A DNA stretch of 64,000 nucleotides from Archegozetes longisetosus (GCA_018873245.2 JAEMBT020000002.1:13204001-13268000), one strand, 5' to 3'. Counted from the stretch's first letter, positions 46,301 to 56,997 are shown. Numbers and translations: made by a program. The notes: generated by a model from the sequence alone, not told the origin.

Positions 46301-46453
46301 AATAATCCCGATAGACAGGGATATAGGGATTACAATCAGAATAGGCAGGATAGGTCTAATTATCAGGATCGCAATCAATATCGTGAACATAGAAGAGGAT
46401 CACAAAGACATGGTCATGGTCATGGGCATGGCCATCAAATGAGAGATCACTAA
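43363..46453 (+). CDS. EIF3C: Eukaryotic translation initiation factor 3 subunit C
   Basis: Exons 43363-43460, 43563-45487 and 45567-46453 give 969 residues (human about 913). The N-terminus [20 protein letters not shown] is the conserved acidic eIF1-binding head. An acidic/basic low-complexity region follows, with blocks such as HLNIELLECV-type [20 protein letters not shown]. The C-terminal PCI domain (about 815-880) reads [16 protein letters not shown] and [19 protein letters not shown]. The tail is Arg/Asn-rich and ends in a Gly-His repeat ([10 protein letters not shown]). eIF3c is a core scaffold of eIF3 that binds eIF1 and eIF5 and holds the 40S preinitiation complex. The second intron is only 79 bp. 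An AATAAA at 46520-46525 lies close to the convergent RPL6 3' end. Confidence 0.96.
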
Positions 46454-46615
46454 AAAGACACCTGTACTATTTTGATTACCGGTAGTTTCTTGTACCGATT
46501 CTTGTACTGAATTAATTATAATAAAAGTAATTCAAACTTAAACTATGGAATTTCAACCGCTTCTTATTCATTTATTTCAATAGTATTACAATATTTGATG
46601 TTTTCATTTTGGGTA

Positions 46616-47766
46616 TTAAAATTTCATTTTATGCGGAAACATGCGATTTCTTAATTGAAAATAAGATCCGAGATATGCAAGCAGCAATTTCTTTTGGCTA
46701 TCTTTACGAATAACATCAATTATTTGTTTGTCGACTTCAATCTGATCTTTCTTTCTCTGTTCGTCAGGTTTGTATCCTTCAGCCTTGGTGTCGAATATGT
46801 CTCCGCCATCGCCCTTCTTTCCTTTAGGTGAACGATCCCTCTTAACTTTAAAGTACTTGTCATCTATATTTTCTGGAACTTTAACTCCGGAAATGTCCAG
46901 TTTAGTGCTCGTCACGATAACGTATTGTTGGTGCATACGTCTTAAAGGACAGGCATTGATCTTGAATGGACCTGTGACTAATAGTAAACCGCTCGGCAAT
47001 TGCTTCAAGAAAACAACACGCTTTCCGCGATGACGACCTGCCAGAACTATCAATACAGACCCCGGGACTATACCTATGGTTAAACATTTAAATGAATTAA
47101 TACTGACTGAAACAAAATATCAATCGATAATAGAACGATTCAAACCTGGTTTCAGAGTTCTTTTGTGCATCTTATACGTGATGTGTCCCGTTCTTCGCTT
47201 TTTCGGCTTGTCTTCTGTTGGATAGAATCGTTTTCCTTTCTTTGCCAATACTTTTCTTTTTCCGCCATTCTTTTCTCCAGCAATCTTCTTCACCACAAAT
47301 TTTGGCTTCTTCTTAAGCAGAGACTCTGGGGCCACATTCTTCTTCTTGGCGGTCCTCTTGATTTTAGCCCAGAGCGGACGAAGGCTTCGGTGAGACACCA
47401 ATTTCTTGACACTTTTGGGCAACACCTTCTTTGGTGACTTCTTCACGGCTGAAGTCGTGTTTGCTTTAGATTTTGACGCGTTCGTTGGCTTTCCTTTTGT
47501 GATAGCCTTTCAATAAAATCAATTATATTCATAGTTATTTGACTTAAATATTAATAAGTGAATAAAAGTGAAGACAAAACTTGAACAAAAAACACATCAA
47601 CTATTCATTAAATCAATTCATTTATAAATTAATTAATATTGAAAATTGTCACTTAATTAAATCAATACAATAAGTATTGACTTATAATTAAGAGATTATT
47701 TAATTAAATAAATCAAGTACAAAATATATAAAACAAATTAAATTTAAAACGTGTAAAACATACCAT
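46616..47766 (-). CDS. RPL6: 60S ribosomal protein L6 (eL6)
   Basis: Exons in order: 47766-47764 (the ATG alone), 47506-47146, 47073-46616; 273 residues. The C-terminal half is diagnostic: [70 protein letters not shown], terminus FPHKMKF. The N-terminal half is a Lys-rich, Ala/Pro-containing tail as in other arthropod eL6 proteins. It is a component of the large ribosomal subunit. The first exon is ambiguous. Phase allows either the ATG at 47766 or an alternative 13-codon exon (47861-47823, MSAFVRRNDDNFQ) ending in a good donor. I prefer the short form because a pyrimidine tract typical of TOP mRNAs lies just upstream. A minus-strand AATAAA at 46571-46576 is 40 nt past the stop. Confidence 0.95.
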
Positions 47767-47966
47767 TTTCCCGAAAAACACATTAAGAGGAAGAGGAAAT
47801 GGATTTTGCAACAATCTATTACCTGAAAGTTGTCATCATTTCGGCGAACAAATGCTGACATCTTTTGAATGTTTCAAAATTGAGCCAAACTTTATAAACA
47901 AATGCCAATAATTTGAATGTTTTCCCCTAATAAATAGTTAATCAATATTTATATAAAAGTTAAACA
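47767..47966. promoter_or_regulatory. Probable bidirectional promoter RPL6 / CABIN1
   Basis: Only 200 bp separate the start codons of a ribosomal protein gene and CABIN1, so both promoters must be here. It includes the pyrimidine tract (47785-47799) and a possible alternative first exon of RPL6. Confidence 0.45.
47785..47799 (-). promoter_or_regulatory. RPL6: Putative 5' TOP tract of RPL6
   Basis: On the minus strand this reads TTTCCTCTTCCTCTT, an unbroken pyrimidine run about 20 nt before the preferred RPL6 ATG. Ribosomal protein mRNAs typically start inside such a tract, which gives mTOR-dependent translational control. The transcription start itself is inferred. Confidence 0.4.
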
Positions 47967-50900
47967 ATGATTAAAATAAAGGCTTTGAATGAATGCGAAG
48001 AGTCTTCTTCTGAAGAGTTGACCGAAACGCAATGTCTTATAACACGTGAAGCACGAGAAGAAGGTTTATATCAATTATATTCGAATGCATTGAAGACCTT
48101 GTCGTCAGGTGATGAAGAATCAGCGAAACAAATGTTACTAAAACTGAACGATAATCTGAACAACAAATCAATTGAACAAAAATCAAAGGAAGAATCATTT
48201 GTGAATCGTTTGCGTTATTTAACTCTTAAGAATTTGGGTCTCATTACTAATGAATTAAATTACTTTTTGAGTGCATTGGAGCTGGATTATTGTGATGTTT
48301 CTCTTTGGATCAAAACCGGTCAAAGAGCAGCGCTTCTCAACAATTATCAATTGTCTCGTAGTTGTTATGAAACGGCTTATCATTTGAGTCCTTTTAATTG
48401 GATAGTAACCGATAGACTAATTGATACTTATTATATTTTACATGATTTGTTCAATTGTTACCGTATTTGCTGTGTAGCGATCGACAGAGACAACAGTTAT
48501 CGCAAAGCAATTATCGTCCTCAATCAATGTCTTCGATTACACCCACCTTTCATTAAAGATCTGGAAGAAAAATATAAACAATTTATTGATAATGATTATG
48601 AAAACGAAGAGTTCGTTTCAGTTATAGGTAATATTTCAAACAAGTGTTTGTTTTAGTACTTATTTAACTAAGAATTGATGTGTAATTTATTAAAAGGAAA
48701 TCTAACGCAATTGAAACTGAAAAGAAAACAATACTTTGAAGACGAACGCGTAAAACAGGAAGCAAAAAAACCCAAATTAACGCTCGTATTAGATAACAGC
48801 TCGAATTCAATGTTGGCTTCGATTGGCCTTAAGTTGAGGAATTTATTCGAACGCATCAAAAAGAATAATATGTTTCCTTCGACTCCAATTGAATTAAGTT
48901 TCGATAACGGATATTTATCATTGACTGATAGTGGAGGCAACGAAAGTGGAAGCGCTAACACTAGTGCTGATGAAAGTACTACTGCTATCGCTATCGAACG
49001 TCATCAAAAAGAAAGAGAAAATATCAGAGAATTCAAAAGATCCACAAGTCTTAGAAATAGCACTTCCAATTCATTTCCGACAGAATTCATTGACAAAAGA
49101 CGTTCGAGTCGAGTGAAAAATATACTAAATAAAAGTCGAGATATAGATGAAAGAAATGTATCGGAGAGCATACTAGAACTGTTGCCTGATTCTATAAAAA
49201 ATGCACTCAAAGAAGATACTACGCCAACAAAGACTGAAGAAGAAGTTCAAGAGAATGGCTCGAAATGTGTGAATATCTGCGAGACATCTGAAGCCGATAT
49301 AATAAACACGTTCATCGAAAAAGTTAAATCTATTAAGTCATCGAGAAAATGTATATGTATTGATGATTTGATTGAAACATATTTGTGTGAAACGAGTCTG
49401 TGTAAAAATATTATGATTCCTTCAGTGTTTACAGAACTTTACGCTATTTATCGAGAAAGTTGCGAACTTCCATGTGGACCATTAACTGTAATCGGAAGAG
49501 ACATTGAAATGGAACAAATCTGGATGTGTTTGACGGCCAATGAACTCAAATTTAATAGAAATGAAGCTCTTTTCTTAACACAAATGATGGTTCCGTTAGA
49601 ATATGTTCTGCCCAAAGAAAAATATAATGAATATGTTGTCAGACTTTCTATGCTTAGAGGAACCAGAGAAAATAACAATGACTTTTTAAACTATGCTTTG
49701 GATATATTATCTGAAAATGATGTTGAAGTCATGGCCTCTAATAAAGTGCTGATCAAGTATTCAGCTATTAAATCAATACTTGAATCCCAGTCTCAAGAAA
49801 GCATGAGTCAAATGATGAAAGAACAAAACTTTGAAGAATTAATCAAGATTTTGATGTCAAAACCAGAATCAGAATTAAAACAAGATGAGCTCGAACTTCT
49901 GAACAATGCGATCGTTCGTTCTCAGTTATGGCAAAAAGGAATCGATATATTCAGTACGAGAAATGATCTCGACAATGAATGTTTGAGTACAATAAGAAAA
50001 TGTCTCGAAACTGGAAAGAGAGCGCGACTCACACACCAATTGGCAGTAAAACTTGTGAAATTGGCGGCTGAAGGATATTCAGTGTTGCCCTGGATTTGTT
50101 TGTATTGGGGTATTATTGCCGAAGGAGTTGTCGCCAATAATTCGAAATCAAGTATAATTAAATTCCTTAAATTGGGTCATCAATATCTGGGAAAAAGAGG
50201 AACATGTACTTCACACAGTGGAGAATTTTTACTACTAGCGTTACAGCATTTTATCGAATTTGATGTTGAAGACGAGATCCTTAGATGTTTCACTTGTCTG
50301 TATAACTTTCCAATTAGAAAAACTTCAAGTTCTCAGTCGTCTTCGTCTTCAAACATTCATACATCTCCCAATGTTAAGCTAAAATGGGAACATTGCGAAG
50401 CACTTTATCATTATTTCGCACCCGAAGAATTACCAGAATATGATAGTCTTATTCGACAAACCGGTATTACTCAGGAAATAGAAGGACTTCTTTTACGAAT
50501 AGTTGAATTAGTTCCTCAAAATTTACAACCTTCTAAACATTCGCAGCCGATCTTGCAGTATATCGAAAAAGGAGATGAAATACCTGTCGATATCCGCGTT
50601 GAAACTTCTAACATTACTGAAACTATATACTATTTATTGGCTGATTATTACTTCAAGAACAGAGAGTTTAAGTCAGTTTGAGTCAAAACAGTTTTAATTC
50701 TAAACAAATCTGTTGATCATGTTTATTTACTTATCTTTTTTTTCATTATAATTTGATAGGAAAGCGTGTCAATATTATATACTCGATCTCAGTTTAAATC
50801 CTAATCGATTCGACTCTTGGGCTGGATCTGCGCTATCTAGAAGTTATCAATTGGATCAACAGCTTCTTTCTGTAAGTTCTAGTTTGTCGTTTGAAACATT

Positions 50901-52327
50901 TTAATGATTTTGCATTTTTCTACTGAAGGGCGAGAATATAGACAATCATTTTTATAAACAAACTTATGCCACACTAAGATGTTTTGAAAAAGCTCTTAAA
51001 CTCGAACCAAATAATACGAAATTATGGATAGAATACGGTCATTTCGTTTACAATATTTCAAGCAATGCATCGAGAACTAGAAAGACATCATTGTTTATGA
51101 CGCAGACAGATTTCAAAATTGAAAGTGAAGATATGATCAAAATAGCCAGAAATTGTTTTGAATGCGCTAATAATACAGAATCAACTGATGAAGTATGGCT
51201 TCCCTATTATATGCTCGGAAAAGTGATGGAAAAAAGCAATGGCAGTCTATTGATTGCATTGAAATATTACGAGTGGGCAGAACTATGCCTCTATGTGGAC
51301 GGAACCTCATATCCGAAGAAGATTCAATACCACAATCCGCCCCATTTGGCGGTTGAAGCCCTCGAGATTCATTATCGCATACACGCTGCAACACTTAAAT
51401 ACTTAACCCTTAATAAGAAATTTTCCACGAGATTTTTAAAGAGAGTTAAAATCTATTTGATCCGTGCGCTCAGATCTCCTTTTAGCAAACAATTGACTCC
51501 ATCTTCAGCCACTTCTGCAGCCCCTGTGGATCACGATTACGCAACTGCTGGAGCCACATCGTCCAATTCATTCTTGAAGATAAATGACACAGTTACCGAA
51601 CTAATGAATGATTTATTAGATGCTATTGTTGAAAGAGAGAAAAAAATCTGACTTAAATAAATTGAGAGAAGAATTGATCACATTATGTTTGAATGCAATG
51701 AAAAGATGTGTCAATAGATATCCGGCTCATTATAAATCAATTTATCGTTTAGCACATTATTATCACACTATTAATGATAATGTGACAGCTAAACAATTAC
51801 TTCTGGGTTCTGCTTCTAACAACAACAAAAGTATTCAATTAAATACCGAGTCAGAAACTAATGAAGTTAATGGAAATCATGAAAATACAAAAATAATACC
51901 GCAGGGTCTCTTTGGAGAGCGCAAGACTAATAACTTATTTAACGGAATTTGGAGAATACCAATCGACGATATCGACAGACCTGGAAGTTTTAATGCACAT
52001 ATGTTCAGATCGACTTTCCTTCTGATAAGAGTTTGTACCTTTACTGATGACTACCAAACCTTATGTACAATTGCACAACAATTAAGTCGAACTCCAGATG
52101 CCGGAAAAAGATACTTAAGAGATTCTGATCGACAAATATTGGCTCGACTTGCGTTCGATAGTTGCAATTTGTTACTCAAGTCTCACTTGGAAACTTCACT
52201 ATCTGTCTCAAGGGATAAAATTATTAATGATATTCAAAAGATTGCTGATCGATTCATCAAAGCTAATGTATTCGTAAACGAAGCAAATGCTCTGATCAGA
52301 GATATGTTTCAGCTAACTAGAAGGTGA
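47967..52327 (+). CDS. CABIN1: Calcineurin-binding protein cabin-1 (HIRA histone chaperone complex), with a homopolymer frameshift
   Basis: Exons 47967-48627, 48697-50671, 50760-50871 and 50929-52327; about 1,380 residues if one A is discounted (human about 2,220). It begins MIKIKALNECEESSSEE, like CABIN1. TPR-like helical repeats occur at both ends (for example KNLGLITNELNYFLSALELD and CFEKALKLEPNNTKLWIEYG). Diagnostic blocks are ETIYYLLADYYFKNREF, LNPNRFDSWAGSALSR, YPKKIQYHNPPHLAVEALEI, YPAHYKSIYRLAHYY, KTNNLFNGIWRIPIDDIDRP and YLRDSDRQILARLAF. CABIN1 acts in the nucleus with HIRA and ubinuclein to deposit histone H3.3 independently of replication. In exon 4 the frame breaks at a run of seven A (51640-51646): six A would keep VEREKKSDLNKLREE open, while the given sequence ends in TGA at 51651. 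The C-terminal extension of vertebrate CABIN1 is absent. Confidence 0.92.
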
Positions 52328-52507
52328 ACTAGTATGGTGGTACTAACTTTTGTACTTGTGTATATAATTTGAAAATACTTTTTATTTGATCTTGCTCAAA
52401 CTTATTCCAATACTCATGTTTTCGAGTGTTGTTAGTATTATATATTAAAAAGTTATTAAAAATATTATAAAATTAGATAAATTTTGAATTTAAATTAAGG
52501 AGTTTTC

Positions 52508-53617
52508 TTAGTCATAAATAATAGGGTTTTGTATGAGTTGAATAATACGTCGTCGAACTTCAAATAGTTTGTGCACCTCTTTCTCATTGCCTCTTATAAT
52601 CATCGTCCTGTAATTGCTTTGTATGCTTGGCTTCATCAATATGTGAACTTGGTTTTCTTCCCCCAATCGTTCCATTTGACGTCCGACCAGAAATTTGCTT
52701 TCATAAGCTGTTATTTCGAAGTTAAGCTCAACTATGAAGCGATCGCTTATTTCTGTGCGCGCGAAATAGACCGATGGAAAGTTTTTACCAGTTATCGAAA
52801 CGTTGGCAATTCCAGTTTGTGGTGATCGTTGAGCTGATATTTGTGTTGAAGTCTTTTGGCCGATGTTATCGAGTACCGAATACGTTCGGCCAATGATCTC
52901 TGGGCGATTGATCGGAACATCAATTTTGGTTTGCATATTTGTGAAGAAATTTCCATAATTGTTGGATTCGATGTAGTTTTTGAGAGCAATGATTCCTTGC
53001 TGTAGATTTTCCATTTTTCCGCGTGTACTTCTCACGTAAAAGCTTATGTGTTCCATCAAATTGGAAGATTGTTGTGGAACAACACATATTGATATGTCAA
53101 AAGTTTTTTGAATTTCTTTCAGTGGTTTTATCGCTGGATCTAATATTATTGATGGCAACGCTGTATTCAATTGAAGATCAAACCAGACAGTGATCGGTAA
53201 TATGCGACAAATGGCGTGATAGGCATCAAGAACGTTGTTTGCGGTTCCGCTGATCGAGACCTGATTGTTGTCGATCATGTCGCGTAGATTCGTTGATATG
53301 TCGATATTGCAGCGTTTCTCTTCTAGTATTGATCTTAGTTCTACTTTTCCTTCGCTGTGTAGATAACATCTATCTTCAGGTGACATGTCCATCAATAAAG
53401 TAACCAGATCATTGATAGGGTCAAAGTTGAATTTTTGATTGACTGCATTTGCTTTTAAGAATAATTCGGGAAAGCCTGTTATTTGTAAATTGTATTTGAG
53501 AAGATTGCAAAACTTACAGTCACTCGTACCATTGATCAATTGAGTGGCGCCGTTCCACAAACTGTTGACCATATTTTGGATGTGTTGAGAGTATTCACTG
53601 GCACCTAATAAACTCAT
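52508..53617 (-). CDS. Divergent bicaudal-C-like KH-repeat protein, intronless
   Basis: A single 369-residue frame starting MSLLGASEYSQHIQNM. Segment order follows the KH/KH-like array of bicaudal-C: VTLLMDMSPEDR, then NNQVSISGTANNVLDAYHAI, LPITVWFDLQLNTALPSI, DPAIKPLKEIQKTFDISI, a second KH (IGRTYSVLDNIGQKTSTQI; ANVSITGKNFPSVYFARTEI) and a KH-like end (GEENQVHILMKPS, EVHKLFEVRRRIIQLI). BicC proteins bind mRNAs and repress or localise them. Here the GXXG loops are degraded (HSEGKVEL and GRTY where family members have GKGG and GRNG), and the N-terminal KH and C-terminal SAM domains are missing. The absence of introns suggests a retrocopy. Direct RNA binding by the usual route is doubtful; a protein-interaction role is possible. 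Family assignment is from remembered alignment. Confidence 0.62.
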   Translation of the reverse strand: MSLLGASEYSQHIQNMVNSLWNGATQLINGTSDCKFCNLLKYNLQITGFPELFLKANAVNQKFNFDPINDLVTLLMDMSPEDRCYLHSEGKVELRSILEEKRCNIDISTNLRDMIDNNQVSISGTANNVLDAYHAICRILPITVWFDLQLNTALPSIILDPAIKPLKEIQKTFDISICVVPQQSSNLMEHISFYVRSTRGKMENLQQGIIALKNYIESNNYGNFFTNMQTKIDVPINRPEIIGRTYSVLDNIGQKTSTQISAQRSPQTGIANVSITGKNFPSVYFARTEISDRFIVELNFEITAYESKFLVGRQMERLGEENQVHILMKPSIQSNYRTMIIRGNEKEVHKLFEVRRRIIQLIQNPIIYD

Positions 53618-54633
53618 TATCCAGACAAATTATTTGAACAATTTTTGAATAAACCAAAATAATTGTAAATATGGACTTTTTAGTTAAAGTGAATAAAAGA
53701 AAAGAAAAAATGTTTAACTAACTCGTAAGTTATTAATGACTTTTCTAAATGAACTAATATTTGTCTTGTTTCTTCTTTAAATAGTCTCATATCTGTGACT
53801 AATATATGTTTGATCAAAAAGTAACTTGACATATAGTAAAAATAAGTTTTATATGGTTGAAGTGTCAGTTTGACTCAGTTTGACACACACATAACTGAAC
53901 TTCTAAAGGTGCAACTGTGAAAATTTGATTTGAACAATCTGACACTCTGGTTATCTTGTCACTATCGAAAATTTAAACTTCGCTCAATTTAGGTCAGTAC
54001 AGTTTAGACTAACAAAATATGAATGATTAGTTCAATGTTGAATCGCTTAGTTTGTATTGAACTTTTAATAGCTTTTAGTGAAACAAAGCAATCACCAAAT
54101 CTTTCGTATTTCTCAACTACAATTCTGAGTGCACTTCAAATTAGTTTTACAATTATGTATAGTAGGAGACAAATTACCGGACCTTTTCAAACAAACATAT
54201 TTTTTTTATTTATCAGGTTATTACATCTAAAGAGGTGTCAAATTGAAGCTTAAATGCAATAAATTTGTTGTATCAAAACTTTTGTGGGCCACAATATCAC
54301 TAGTCAGCCTATAAGTCCATAGATAGTGTCCGATTATTTTGTCCCCTGCTATACTACTTATGAGTTGAGTGTGAATAATGCATCTCAATGTTTTGGCTGC
54401 ACACACATCGAATCATGTTTACATTTTACAACTACTCATTGTTGCACCAATTTAAGGCCCGATCCATTCATTGAATAAAAATTACGAAAAACATTTGAAT
54501 CAATTTAATTTTCATAATAATTTGTATGATTATTACAGAAAATAAAATAAGTACAGAACATTTGATTTGAACAATTGAGTAGAGAAACAGTTAATCTAAA
54601 AATATCTAAATTGTTCCAAAAAATTAGAAATGA
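53618..54633. other. Intergenic region containing a MITE
   Basis: About 1 kb between two intronless minus-strand genes. Apart from the element at 54160-54353 nothing is recognised. The frame at 54023-54253 runs into the element and is not a gene. Confidence 0.45.
54160..54353. mobile_element. Probable MITE with imperfect inverted ends
   Basis: Left end TATAGTAGGAGACAAATTACCGGAC (first base of this string at 54158) pairs with the reverse complement of the right end TATAGCAGGGGACAAAATAATCGGAC near 54328-54353, allowing a few mismatches and one gap. TA dinucleotides adjoin both ends. No coding capacity. TIR type fits a Tc1/mariner-derived MITE. Confidence 0.55.
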
Positions 54634-56997
54634 TTACAATTTGATTTTCTTGCTCGATTTGTTTTCTATCTTTTCTTTGTTTTGTTGCTGTTCTGCTTGA
54701 TCTTCAAGCTCGGTATCGCTATCATAGTTGTTATTGATAGAGTCCTTTTGTATGGGAAGCGGACGCTTTTTGGGTCGGTCACAAATTGCAGGATTGGTTT
54801 GTTTAGCATTTGTCAGAGCCTTCGAACATTTGTTGATGAGTATTTTTTTGTCATCGGATGAGATCCAAGATATGGAATTTAACATTTTCTTAACGAATTC
54901 AATTTTTATTCTATATTTGTTGAGGTTAGGGATAATCCTCTTTCTGTATCTTTCTTTGAGTGATTGCCAGCTTCTGTTCGAAGATTGACTCTGAATCATA
55001 TCTTCTTCCATATCGCGCCAAAACTTATTGCCTTTTACTAAATCGTATCCATTTTTATCAATGATAAACTGCAATATATTTTGGTCTTCTTCGTCAGTAT
55101 AGGCACCAGTTGTGGATCTGTTGGCTTCACTTTCTCTCTCAGTAAAGAAGTACCTCTTCAGTGTTGTTTTTTCCTTTTTAGTGAAATCATAATTATCTAT
55201 GTTGGGCATAATATGCTTTTTGAATCTCTGTTTCATGCTCTGCCACGTGCGACCATTACAAATATCTTTTTTCTCTGCTTCTTCCCAAACAGAATTGCCC
55301 TTCAACTCATCAAAGCGTTTAGTTTTCAAGATATACTTAATGATGATTTCGTCTTCATTCAAGTCATAGAGTGCTGTTTGTTTGTGTCTCGATGGTGTTA
55401 TTCTATTTCGATGTGAAAATAATTTCGTTTTCGGAACTTTTTCCGACAAAACACTTATATCGTCATTATCGCTATCATCTGATGAGATATCACTGACTCG
55501 ATAGCCCTTATCTTCTGAATTGACTTGATCTGCTTTTTTCAATTGTTTTTCATTTAATTTTTGCAATACTTTAGCGCCAAACGTGATATTATTTTGAGTT
55601 TGTGTAGAAGTGTTGACTTCACTCGTTTGAGTTGAACTCGATCCCGAATTATTAGTTTTTGACACTTTCAACGCTTGTTTAATGCGCTGCAAATTTTCTG
55701 GCGTTGAAGTTTCTTCTCTTCGTTCAATAAACTCTAAATATGCATTTAGATATTCCTTTTTTGATGGTACTGATGGTTTATTCTGTACTTGTTTTGACTT
55801 TTTATCACTGAAATACGGAGAAATAGTTGCATTATCGTCACCAAAATCCAAGTCACTGTCAGACGTGGTCTCATGAGGATCACAATTCAACGATTTTAAG
55901 CTCTTTCTGCTCGTAGTTTCCATTTGTTTCGGATTGATTTCTGACGAACTAGTTGGATTAGTTTGCACAACTACTGATATGTCATCTATCCTATCACTGC
56001 TATCATCTTCACTATTTTCATCAATTTTTTTAGGACTACTGCTTTGATTCGCATCATTTTTATCCACAACTTCGTCCTTATTGTTGTTTTCACTTTGAGT
56101 GATATGAGTTTTTGTTGCCTTTGCGTTGAATTGTTCATCGCTTTCTTCAGATTCATGAACAGGAGTGGCGGCTGTTACAACAATATCAGGAATCGATATC
56201 TTCTCTATCGAATTTGGTTTACATTTTTGGGTTTCTATCGACTCGTTATTATCATCACCATTATTATTACTATTATTTTTACTAATTTTATGATACTTTC
56301 GAAATTTTTCTTTATGCAAGTCATCGATTGAATAATTATCAATATTAGGCATAATATAATTAAAGAATCGGTCTTTGGTTGACTGCCAGGTCAGTCCAAA
56401 GGTTACTCCTGCGTCAAAGGCTCTGACCCACAACTTGTTGCCACTTATATCAGCAAAAGCTTTTCTTTGGCCGATATAACACAATATTTTAAAATCTCGT
56501 TCATCAAAACGCCATTCATTAACACCATTGTCTTTATCGTTATCTTCATTACTATAGTTGATGACTTGATTATGTTGGTTGTCTTCAGAATCACTACTTT
56601 TTGTAATAATTGTTGTTTTTTTGAGTTTATATTTATCAAAATCCAACAATTGGTTTGCTTCACAACAATCGTAGATATAATTACAATAATAATAATTATT
56701 GTTCGAAATGTTATAATCATTAATATTGGCATTAACTGGAACCAAATTAATGGCTTTATTTGCGTCACAATCAGTCAATCGAGTCATTAATCCTCCGCCA
56801 AATTCAATCAATTGTCGAATATGTCTTCGTTGAGGACATGGTCTCATAACAAATTTCAAACTCATTGAGTCGTTTGATAAATCGGTGAATAAGATTTGAC
56901 TGAATCTGAAGTTTTTGTTTTCTTTGTCACAATCAGACGAAACCATTGTATTATTCGAACAATTAATTAGTTCTGAATTACCTTCTTCTAAAGACAT
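54634..56997 (-). CDS. TERF2IP: RAP1 / TERF2-interacting telomeric protein with BRCT and three Myb modules, intronless
   Basis: A single 787-residue frame. Near the N-terminus (about 33-120) a RAP1-type BRCT begins LFTDLSNDSMSLKFVMRP with QLIEFGGGLMTR. Three RAP1-type Myb/SANT modules follow: about 163-215 (KLWVRAFDAGVTFGLTWQS, KDRFFNYIMPNIDNY), 544-600 (VWEEAEKKD, TWQSMKQRFKKHIMPNIDNY) and 630-690 (KFWRDMEED, WQSLKERYRKRIIPNLNKY). All share the W-Q-S-x-K-x-R pattern of the RAP1 Myb domain. Long acidic, Ser/Asn-rich linkers separate them, and the protein ends in a Lys-rich, nuclear-localisation-like tail (SSKKIKL). RAP1 is a shelterin-type telomere and transcription factor. Vertebrate RAP1 has one Myb domain and budding yeast two. 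I see no clear C-terminal RCT domain. The lack of introns is unusual for such a large gene in this window. Confidence 0.82.
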   Translation of the reverse strand: MSLEEGNSELINCSNNTMVSSDCDKENKNFRFSQILFTDLSNDSMSLKFVMRPCPQRRHIRQLIEFGGGLMTRLTDCDANKAINLVPVNANINDYNISNNNYYYCNYIYDCCEANQLLDFDKYKLKKTTIITKSSDSEDNQHNQVINYSNEDNDKDNGVNEWRFDERDFKILCYIGQRKAFADISGNKLWVRAFDAGVTFGLTWQSTKDRFFNYIMPNIDNYSIDDLHKEKFRKYHKISKNNSNNNGDDNNESIETQKCKPNSIEKISIPDIVVTAATPVHESEESDEQFNAKATKTHITQSENNNKDEVVDKNDANQSSSPKKIDENSEDDSSDRIDDISVVVQTNPTSSSEINPKQMETTSRKSLKSLNCDPHETTSDSDLDFGDDNATISPYFSDKKSKQVQNKPSVPSKKEYLNAYLEFIERREETSTPENLQRIKQALKVSKTNNSGSSSTQTSEVNTSTQTQNNITFGAKVLQKLNEKQLKKADQVNSEDKGYRVSDISSDDSDNDDISVLSEKVPKTKLFSHRNRITPSRHKQTALYDLNEDEIIIKYILKTKRFDELKGNSVWEEAEKKDICNGRTWQSMKQRFKKHIMPNIDNYDFTKKEKTTLKRYFFTERESEANRSTTGAYTDEEDQNILQFIIDKNGYDLVKGNKFWRDMEEDMIQSQSSNRSWQSLKERYRKRIIPNLNKYRIKIEFVKKMLNSISWISSDDKKILINKCSKALTNAKQTNPAICDRPKKRPLPIQKDSINNNYDSDTELEDQAEQQQNKEKIENKSSKKIKL

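Noticed and set aside
55081-56790. Several 60-110 codon frames opposite or overlapping RAP1
   Set aside because: They arise from the Asp/Glu/Asn-rich linkers of the RAP1 gene read in other frames; no independent support.
52508-56997. Prokaryotic contamination or horizontal transfer as the reason for two intronless genes
   Set aside because: Both encode animal-type protein families with the same AT-rich composition as neighbours; retrocopying or intron loss is simpler.
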